Assembly: GCF_006346315.1 (NCBI RefSeq) | Contig: NZ_VDMR01000008.1 | Location: forward strand, 1-64,000 | Source: Nocardioides litoris | GTDB taxonomy: Bacteria > Actinomycetota > Actinomycetes > Propionibacteriales > Nocardioidaceae | Direction of reading: 5' to 3' | DNA length: 64,000 bases | Part shown: positions 55,905 to 64,000 of the stretch, piece after piece | Numbering within the stretch: the stretch's first letter is position 1 | Layout: each line of letters begins with the position of its first letter | Translations under genes and position numbers: made by a program | Notes under the pieces: model-generated | The model's database searches: none | Told to the model about the DNA's origin: nothing | What the model saw: the letters and a program-made list of their open reading frames with translations, nothing else

Positions 55905-56984
55905 GTGACGCAGTCCCACGAGCTCGAGGTCGTCGACGTCGTCGAGGAGACGGCTGACGCCCACTCGATCACCTTCCGGGTGCCCGCGGGCGCCGAGGCG
56001 GAGTTCTCCTACAAGCCCGGCCAGTTCCTCACCGTGGCCGTGCCGAGCGACCGCGACGGCCTGGCCGCCCGCTGCTACTCCCTGTGCAGCAGCCCGACCG
56101 ACGAGTCCGGCACGCTCACCATCACGGTCAAGCGCACCGCCGACGGCTACGCCTCCAACTGGATGTGCGACCAGGTCCGGCCCGGGTCGCGCGTGCGGGT
56201 CCTGCCGCCCTCGGGCATCTTCACCCCGGCCTCCCTCGACGCCGACCTGCTGCTCCTGGCCGGCGGCAGCGGCGTCACGCCGGTCATGTCCATCCTCCGC
56301 ACCGCGCTCGCCCGCGGCACCGGGCGCGTGGTCGTGCTCTACGCCAACCGCGACGAGCGGTCGGTCATCTTCGCCGCCGAGCTCGCCCGGCTCGCCGCGG
56401 AGCACCCCGAGCGCCTGCAGGTCGTGCACTGGCTGGAGTCGGTGCAGGGGCTGCCCACCCAGGAGCAGCTGCGGGCCTTCGCGGCCGACCGGGCGTCGTA
56501 CGACGCGTTCGTGTGCGGGCCGGCGCCCTTCATGAAGCTCGCGGTCGCGGCGCTCAAGGATCTCGGCTTCCCGCGCGAGCGGCGGCACCAGGAGAAGTTC
56601 GTCTCGCTCGGCGGCAACCCGTTCGGCGACGTCCCCGGCCTGACGTCGCCCGGCGAGCAGGTCGACGACCAGGTCGAGGTCGCCGACGACGAGCCCGTCG
56701 TCGCCGGGCCGGTGCGGCTCGAGGTCGAGCTCGACGGGAAGACGCACGCCTTCGACGACTGGGACCCGCGCACCCGGATGCTCGACTTCCTCGAGGCCAA
56801 GGGCGTCAAGGCGCCCTGGTCCTGCCGCGCCGGCGAGTGCTCCGCCTGCGCGATCCGGCTCGTCGAGGGCGAGGTCAGGATGGCCCACAACGACGTGCTC
56901 GACGACGAGGACCTCGCCGACGGCATCCGGCTGGGCTGCCAGTCGACCCCGGTCACCGACGTCGTGCGGGGCAGCTACTCCTGA
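55905..56984 (+). CDS. kshB: KshB, ketosteroid 9alpha-hydroxylase reductase
   Basis: The 359-residue reductase has three parts. The FAD-binding domain shows YKPGQFLTVAVPSD and ARCYSLCSSP. The NAD(P)-binding domain shows LLLLAGGSGVTPVMSILR and DAFVCGPAPFM. A C-terminal plant-type 2Fe-2S domain carries Cys307, 312, 315 and 345 (CRAGECSAC, then GCQS). It passes electrons from NADH to the Rieske centre of KshA. GTG 55905 starts 5 bp after the small Cys protein. A loop of acidic residues links the NAD and 2Fe-2S domains (DDQVEVADDEPVV). Confidence 0.9.
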   Translation: MTQSHELEVVDVVEETADAHSITFRVPAGAEAEFSYKPGQFLTVAVPSDRDGLAARCYSLCSSPTDESGTLTITVKRTADGYASNWMCDQVRPGSRVRVLPPSGIFTPASLDADLLLLAGGSGVTPVMSILRTALARGTGRVVVLYANRDERSVIFAAELARLAAEHPERLQVVHWLESVQGLPTQEQLRAFAADRASYDAFVCGPAPFMKLAVAALKDLGFPRERRHQEKFVSLGGNPFGDVPGLTSPGEQVDDQVEVADDEPVVAGPVRLEVELDGKTHAFDDWDPRTRMLDFLEAKGVKAPWSCRAGECSACAIRLVEGEVRMAHNDVLDDEDLADGIRLGCQSTPVTDVVRGSYS

Positions 56985-57012
56985 GTCGAGGGGTCGTCCG
57001 GCCCGCCGCGAC

Positions 57013-57720
57013 TCACCAGCCGCGCTCGCGCCACTCCGGCACGTGCGGCCGCTCGGCGCCCAGGGTCGAGTCGCCGCCGTGGCCGGGGTAGAACCAGGTG
57101 GTGTCCGGCAGGCGCTCGAACACCTTGGTCTCGACCTCGTCGAGGAGCTGGCGGAACAGCGCCTCCTTGTCGTCGCCGAAGGTGCCGCCGACGCCGCCCG
57201 GGAACAGGCAGTCGCCGGTGAACAGGTGCGGGTGGCCGTCGGGGTCGTCGTACAGCAGCACGATGGAGCCGGGCGTGTGGCCGGCGACCGGGATGACCTC
57301 GAGCGAGGTGGAGCCGACGGCGATCGTGTCGCCGGCGGTGACCCGGCGGGTCACCTCGACCCCCGTCTGCTCGGTGATGGCGTCGGCGTCGGGCTCGCCC
57401 GCGACCACGGCGGCCTGGGTGGCGCCGACGACCTCGGCCAGCGCTCGGTGGTGGTCCCAGTGCTGGTGGGTGGTCACGACCGTCTTGAGGCCGCGGGCCA
57501 CCATCGGGAGCAGCGTCGCGGGCTCGGCGGCGGCGTCGACGAGCACCTGGTCGCCGGTCTCCCGGCAGCGCAGCAGGTAGCAGTTGTTGTGCATCTGCGG
57601 GTCGACCGCCACCTTGGTGATGGTCAGGTGCGTCAGCTCCCGCACGTCGGGCTCGCCGCCGACCGCCACGTCCCCGGTGTACCCGCCGTCGTCCCCGCCC
57701 GTGCCCGCCGCTGTGGTCAC
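57013..57720 (-). CDS. Metallo-beta-lactamase-fold hydrolase (Rv1637c-like)
   Basis: The 235-residue protein has the metal motif THQHWDHH (HxHxDH), a downstream VIPVAGHTPGSIVLLYDD (His ligand), the Asp bridge in LFTGDCLFPGGVGG, and YPGHGGDSTLG near the end. This is the glyoxalase-II-like pattern. In mycobacteria Rv1637c is next to uvrA (Rv1638). It may hydrolyse a mycothiol thioester formed by the neighbouring MDMPI-family protein, which is a plausible inference. The GTG start overlaps the stop of that gene (GTGA), so the two are translationally coupled. Confidence 0.82.
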   Translation of the reverse strand: MTTAAGTGGDDGGYTGDVAVGGEPDVRELTHLTITKVAVDPQMHNNCYLLRCRETGDQVLVDAAAEPATLLPMVARGLKTVVTTHQHWDHHRALAEVVGATQAAVVAGEPDADAITEQTGVEVTRRVTAGDTIAVGSTSLEVIPVAGHTPGSIVLLYDDPDGHPHLFTGDCLFPGGVGGTFGDDKEALFRQLLDEVETKVFERLPDTTWFYPGHGGDSTLGAERPHVPEWRERGW

Positions 57721-58418
57721 CACGCCTCGATCCCCGGCAGCTCGCCGTCGCTCGTCAGTCCCTCGCCCGTGCCGCGGCCCGAGAGCCACCACCCGAGGGA
57801 GGCGGCCGTCCCGGTGACGGTGGGCGCTCCCGGCCCACCCTGCCAGGTCGTCCCGGCCGGGTCGTCGGTCGCCCGCAGCGTGGCCCGCACCCGCGGGGCG
57901 AGCCGGTGCACCAGGTCGAGGGCGAAGGGGAGCGGCCAGTCCGCGGCGGCGTAGCCGGCGTCGAGGTCGGCGTGGTGCACCTCGACCTCGCCCAGTCGCA
58001 TCCGGGCGACCTCGCCCACCGCGAAGGTGCGGTCGCTGCCCGGCGTGCGCTCGGCCGTCCGGGCCTCCACCGCCGCCCGGTCGCGCACCGGGAGGCCGGC
58101 CACGACGGCGAAGGACGCCTCGAGCGCGGCGCCGCCGGCCCGCAGCCGGACCGCCGCGGCGGGTCCGCCCTCGCCGGCCAGCGCCGCGACGTCGCCGTCG
58201 CGTGCCTCCTGGCTGGGGTACATCGGCACCGCCTCGCCCGCGGCCGCCCCGGCGACGACGGCGGCCAGCGCCTCGGCGTTGAGCGCGAGGTGCGCGACGA
58301 CGTGGGCGCGCGACCACCCGGGCAGCAGCGACGGTCCCGCCCAGGCGGCGTCGTCGAGGCCGTCGACGGTGGTGAGGAGCCGCCCGGTGGCGGTCTCGAG
58401 GGCGCCGGTGAGGTCCAC
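57717..58418 (-). CDS. Mycothiol-dependent maleylpyruvate isomerase family protein
   Basis: The 233-residue protein has the MDMPI N-terminal helical bundle. It begins LETATGRLLTTVDGLDDAAW and has SRAHVVAHLALNAEALAAVV with metal-binding His, followed by GEVEVHHADLDAGYAAADWP. The reaction is likely a mycothiol-dependent isomerisation or transfer; the substrate is unknown. It is first of a two-gene unit with the metallo-beta-lactamase-fold enzyme (GTGA overlap), suggesting a mycothiol-thioester/adduct pathway. Divergent from uvrA; ATG 58418. Confidence 0.8.
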   Translation of the reverse strand: MDLTGALETATGRLLTTVDGLDDAAWAGPSLLPGWSRAHVVAHLALNAEALAAVVAGAAAGEAVPMYPSQEARDGDVAALAGEGGPAAAVRLRAGGAALEASFAVVAGLPVRDRAAVEARTAERTPGSDRTFAVGEVARMRLGEVEVHHADLDAGYAAADWPLPFALDLVHRLAPRVRATLRATDDPAGTTWQGGPGAPTVTGTAASLGWWLSGRGTGEGLTSDGELPGIEAW

Positions 58419-58498
58419 GTCACCATCCTGGACCGCCCGCGGGGGTGGCCCAACCCCTCGGGGTGGCCGTCGAGACCAGGGTTGTCGGTGGCGGCACC

Positions 58499-58504
58499 TA
58501 CCCT
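58499..58504 (+). promoter_or_regulatory. -10 element (TACCCT) of the uvrA promoter
   Basis: TACCCT lies 6 nt before GTG 58511, which fixes that codon as the uvrA start and predicts a leaderless transcript. Confidence 0.5.
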
Positions 58505-58510
58505 GGCCAG

Positions 58511-61522
<3,012 letters not shown>

Positions 61523-61523
61523 C

Positions 61524-61537
61524 AGCCCGTCGACGGG
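61524..61537. terminator. Perfect 14-bp palindrome after uvrA
   Basis: GCCCGTCGACGGGC begins 1 nt after the uvrA stop; the flanking CGGGCTGACAGCCCG can form a second stem. A terminator is possible but there is no T-tract. Two copies of CCGTTCTC follow. Confidence 0.4.
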
Positions 61538-61649
61538 CCGTTCTCACCGTTCTCTCACCCGGGCGTCCTACGGTCATCTCGTTCCACCTTCAACGACCTG
61601 CCCGTCCCGCCGACCCGACCCCTGTCCGACGCCGCCCGCAGGAGCCCGC

Positions 61650-62147
61650 ATGAGCCCGTCCCGCCCCCTGTCCCTCTCCCGGCGCCGCGCGCTGGTCGGT
61701 GCCGGAGGCCTCGGCCTCGGGCTCCCGGTGCTCGCCGCGTGCGGTGACGACGCCACCACGACCGCGTCCGACCCCGCCACGTCGGCCGCCCCCTCGAGCC
61801 CGACCTCCTCGGCTGCGGCCGCCCCGGAGCCCGCCCCGACGTCGTCGGCGGCGAGCGGCACCACCGGGGTCGTGTCCACCGCCGACGTCCCGGTCGGCGG
61901 CGGCGTGGTGCTGGCCGACGACCAGGTGGTCGTCACCCAGCCCGCGGAGGGCGAGATCAAGGTCTTCAGCTCCACCTGCACCCACACCGGGTGCCCGGTC
62001 TCCGAGGTCGCCGACGGGGCCATCGTCTGCCCCTGCCACGGCAGCCGCTTCGACATCGCCACCGGCGAGGTCCTCCAGGGCCCGGCTTCCAGCGCCCTGC
62101 CCGCGACCGACTTCACCGTCGACGGTGACCAGGTGGTGCTCTCGTGA
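61650..62147 (+). CDS. Tat-exported Rieske lipoprotein with disulfide cysteines
   Basis: The 165-residue protein has a twin-arginine signal (LSRRRALVGAGG) and a lipobox ending at Cys31 (LAAC). A Ser/Ala/Pro-rich linker (to about residue 75) leads to a small Rieske domain. Ligands are Cys110-x-His112 and Cys127 with His130 (CTHTGC, then CPCHG). Cys115 and Cys129 add the disulfide of high-potential Rieske proteins. It sits on the outer face of the membrane and probably carries electrons for a partner not in the window. The next gene overlaps it by 4 bp. Confidence 0.86.
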   Translation: MSPSRPLSLSRRRALVGAGGLGLGLPVLAACGDDATTTASDPATSAAPSSPTSSAAAAPEPAPTSSAASGTTGVVSTADVPVGGGVVLADDQVVVTQPAEGEIKVFSSTCTHTGCPVSEVADGAIVCPCHGSRFDIATGEVLQGPASSALPATDFTVDGDQVVLS

Positions 62148-62557
62148 GCGCCCGTGACCTGCGCACCTCGCGCCGCATCGTGTTCCAGGGCCTCGGCGCG
62201 CTCGGCGTCGCGGCCGCCCTCGCGGGCTGCGGTGGCGGTGACAGCGGCTCCGGCGGCGGGGGAGCGGCGTCCGAGTCGGGCGCGGTGCTCGCCTCGACGT
62301 CGGAGGTCCCGGTCGGGGGCGGCCTGGTGGTCGACAACGTCGTCATCACCCAGCCCACGGAGGGAGAGTTCACGGCGTTCTCGGCCGCCTGCACCCACCA
62401 GGGCACCACGGTCGAGGCCAGTGCCGACGGCATCGTGTGCCCCAACCACGGCAGCACGTTCTCCGTCGAGGACGGCTCGGCCACCCAGGGCCCGGCCACC
62501 GCCGCCCTTGCGGCCTTCGAGATCGAGGTCCGCGACGGTCAGGTCCGCGTGGCCTGA
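62144..62557 (+). CDS. Tat-exported Rieske lipoprotein without disulfide
   Basis: The 137-residue paralogue starts at GTG 62144, overlapping the previous stop (GTGA). It has TSRRIVFQGLGALGVAAALAGC (Tat-type signal and lipobox, Cys29), a short linker and a Rieske domain with Cys83/His85 and Cys99/His102 (CTHQGT, then CPNHG). The disulfide cysteines of the first copy are Thr88 and Asn101 here, so its redox potential is expected to be lower. Both copies share VPVGGG and TQP.EGE.. blocks, showing a tandem duplication. Partner unknown. Confidence 0.85.
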   Translation: MSARDLRTSRRIVFQGLGALGVAAALAGCGGGDSGSGGGGAASESGAVLASTSEVPVGGGLVVDNVVITQPTEGEFTAFSAACTHQGTTVEASADGIVCPNHGSTFSVEDGSATQGPATAALAAFEIEVRDGQVRVA

Positions 62558-62567
62558 CCGCGGCGGG

Positions 62568-63920
62568 TCAGACCCACTCCGGGGCGAGCCGCCCGCGGTA
62601 GGCCCACGGGTCGTCGCCCTGGTCGTAGCGCCCCAGCTTGCCGGTCCGCTGCAGCACCCGGCGGTCGCGGAGCACCAGGCGGCCGCGCCGCCGCGGCACG
62701 GGGTCGTACTCGACGACCGAGCGCTGGGCCTTCTCCGGGTCGGTGCACCACAGGCCCCGCTCCCGGCTGGCTCGGAGCACCGTCATCTCGTAGAGGTCGA
62801 GCGCGACGGTGCGGTCGGGGTACACCTGGCCGACCAGGTAGTTGAACGCGTAGCGGAAGACTGCGCCGTGGCTGACCTGCACCGTCCCGCGGCGGTGCGG
62901 CTGCTGCGCGGTCGCGTCGTGCACCTCGCCGCACAGGTAGAGGTCGACGCCCTCGGCGTCCATCACGCGGTAGAACGACGAGCGCACGCCCTCGGGGACC
63001 TTGAGACGTCCGGTGGCGTGGAAGCGGGTCGGGCGGATGATCGGCACGTGGCCCTGGACCACGACCACCCGCCCCTGCCGCTTGGCCTGGCGCACCGTGC
63101 GGCGCAGCCACGTCAGCTGGGGGCCGAAGACGCCGAGACGGACCCCTTCGCGGTGCAGGTGGAAGACGTCGACCGTCACCACCCGCAGCATCGGCCCGAG
63201 GTCGACGGCGTACGCCGTGCCGGCGGCCGCCCCGGGGGGCCGGTCGGTGTACCGGGGGCGCCCGGCGGCGTCGAGGGTGAAGTGGTCGGCCCACGTGCGC
63301 TTGGCGTGCGGCACCAGGTGGAAGCGGTTGTCGGGCCGGCCCTCCTCCTTGCCCCGCAGGACGACCCCGCCCGGTGACCACCGCTCGTTGACGTCGCCGA
63401 GGGTGCGGTCGTCGAGGATCTCGTGGTCGCCGAGCGCCGGCAGCAGCTGCAGGCCACGGCTGCGGAACATCTCGGCGTAGTGCCCGTAGTAGACGTCGCC
63501 GGCCGCCGTGATCGCGCTGCGGCACTGCGCGAGGGTGGCCAGGTCGACGGTCTGGCCGACCGGGCCGAAGAGCTCGCGACCCGTCGGGTCGAGGTTCCAG
63601 CGACCCTCCACCAGGTCGCCGGCGACCAGCACGGCCCGGGGCCGGTGCCGGGCGACCGCGCCGAGGCAGGTGTCGACGGCGCGGCGCCAGGAGTCGTTGA
63701 GGCTGTTGGCCCCGTCGTCCCACCGGGGCGTGGAACTCAGGTCGCCCACGTCGCCGTTGAAGAGGTCAGGGGTCGAGACGAAGGTGACCGACGGCGCCTC
63801 GCGGCGGCCCGCCGGGTCGCCGCTGCGGTCCTCGACGACCGCGGGGTCGTCCCCGGCCCGGCAGGCGGCCACGGCGAACGGCGCCACGCCGGCCAGGACG
63901 GCTCCGCGCCGTGAGTACAT
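62568..63920 (-). CDS. Secreted metallophosphoesterase lipoprotein
   Basis: The 450-residue protein starts with a Tat-like signal (YSRRGAVLAGVAPFAVAAC; lipobox Cys20). Calcineurin-like metal motifs follow: STPDLFNGDVGDL, VAGDLVEGRWN, LGDHEILDD, VVQGHVPI and GEVHD. The conserved order D, GD, GDHE, GH and GxxH supports a binuclear-metal phosphoesterase, perhaps acting on phosphodiesters or phosphate monoesters outside the cell. The middle motif departs from the usual GNHE (GDHE here). It converges with the Rieske pair by 10 bp; start ATG 63920. Confidence 0.78.
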   Translation of the reverse strand: MYSRRGAVLAGVAPFAVAACRAGDDPAVVEDRSGDPAGRREAPSVTFVSTPDLFNGDVGDLSSTPRWDDGANSLNDSWRRAVDTCLGAVARHRPRAVLVAGDLVEGRWNLDPTGRELFGPVGQTVDLATLAQCRSAITAAGDVYYGHYAEMFRSRGLQLLPALGDHEILDDRTLGDVNERWSPGGVVLRGKEEGRPDNRFHLVPHAKRTWADHFTLDAAGRPRYTDRPPGAAAGTAYAVDLGPMLRVVTVDVFHLHREGVRLGVFGPQLTWLRRTVRQAKRQGRVVVVQGHVPIIRPTRFHATGRLKVPEGVRSSFYRVMDAEGVDLYLCGEVHDATAQQPHRRGTVQVSHGAVFRYAFNYLVGQVYPDRTVALDLYEMTVLRASRERGLWCTDPEKAQRSVVEYDPVPRRRGRLVLRDRRVLQRTGKLGRYDQGDDPWAYRGRLAPEWV

Positions 63921-64000
63921 CGTGTGTTCTTCCGTCCGAGGGGGTGCTGCGCGGCGATGCTAGCCGCGACCGGCCGACGCCGTCTCGAGAAGGGCGTCCG
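63921..64000 (-). promoter_or_regulatory. Promoter region upstream of the metallophosphoesterase
   Basis: The last 80 bp before the window edge contain no gene. On the minus strand a GGAAGAA-type purine run lies 7-12 nt before the ATG. No operator is evident. Confidence 0.3.

Overview
The window is very GC-rich DNA with dense coding, frequent GTG starts, mycothiol-dependent and F420-dependent enzymes and a ClpP pair. This points to an actinobacterium, most likely Nocardioidaceae (Nocardioides/Pimelobacter-like). The genus is an inference from gene content and style, not a proven assignment.

The dominant theme is aerobic steroid (cholesterol-type) catabolism, spread over six islands separated by ordinary genes. 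(1) 5.3-10.5 kb: ipdC-ipdB-ipdA-echA20 divergent from two SDR genes, in the order of Mycobacterium tuberculosis Rv3548c-Rv3553 (ring C/D opening), with a perfect KstR2-like palindrome between them. (2) 11.5-15.3 kb: fadA5 thiolase divergent from two tandem CYP125-type P450 genes (side-chain thiolysis and C26/27 oxidation). (3) 22.9-27.2 kb: ltp3-ltp4-DUF35 divergent from an F420-dependent LLM gene, as in Rv3520c-Rv3523 (side-chain aldolase set). (4) 30.9-32.6 kb: a FadD8-like acyl-CoA ligase. (5) 34.0-37.6 kb: echA19 divergent from fadD19 plus a nitronate-monooxygenase-like gene. (6) 52.1-57.0 kb: fadE27-fadE26 divergent from kshA, a small Cys protein, and kshB (9alpha-hydroxylase). Islands 2-6 carry KstR-type operators (TnnAACnnGTTnnA) that overlap the -10 elements of mostly leaderless promoters.

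Other regions: 0-5.3 kb holds an IS110-type transposase remnant, a broken gene, a sulfotransferase, an SDR, a methyltransferase, a P-loop kinase and a tandem GNAT protein. 15.7-22.8 kb has an HNH nuclease, methionine aminopeptidase, clpP1 with a second ClpP lacking its catalytic histidine, a ClgR-like regulator, and a frameshifted LysR gene divergent from an NAD-epimerase gene. 27.2-30.9 kb has a YCII protein, an SDR, a large unknown protein, a YidC paralogue and a DUF6412-type protein. 37.7-43.4 kb has a large secreted carbohydrate-binding/Ig-repeat protein and a large-subunit catalase, separated by a strong bidirectional terminator. 43.5-48.5 kb is a hydroxyquinol pathway operon (AraC regulator, FAD phenol hydroxylase, maleylacetate reductase, hydroxyquinol 1,2-dioxygenase). 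48.5-52 kb is small membrane proteins, DUF2200, an esterase and an SDR. 57-64 kb is a metallo-beta-lactamase-fold hydrolase and mycothiol-dependent protein divergent from uvrA, then two Rieske lipoproteins and a secreted metallophosphoesterase.

Together the steroid genes cover side-chain oxidation (CYP125), CoA activation (FadD19), beta-oxidation (FadE26/27, EchA19, FadA5), aldol cleavage (Ltp3/4-DUF35), ring-B opening (KshAB) and rings C/D (EchA20, IpdAB, IpdC). KstD, HsaABCD, FadD3, Mce4 and the KstR/KstR2 regulators are not in the window. Orthologue names rest on recalled family sequences and synteny, not on a database search.
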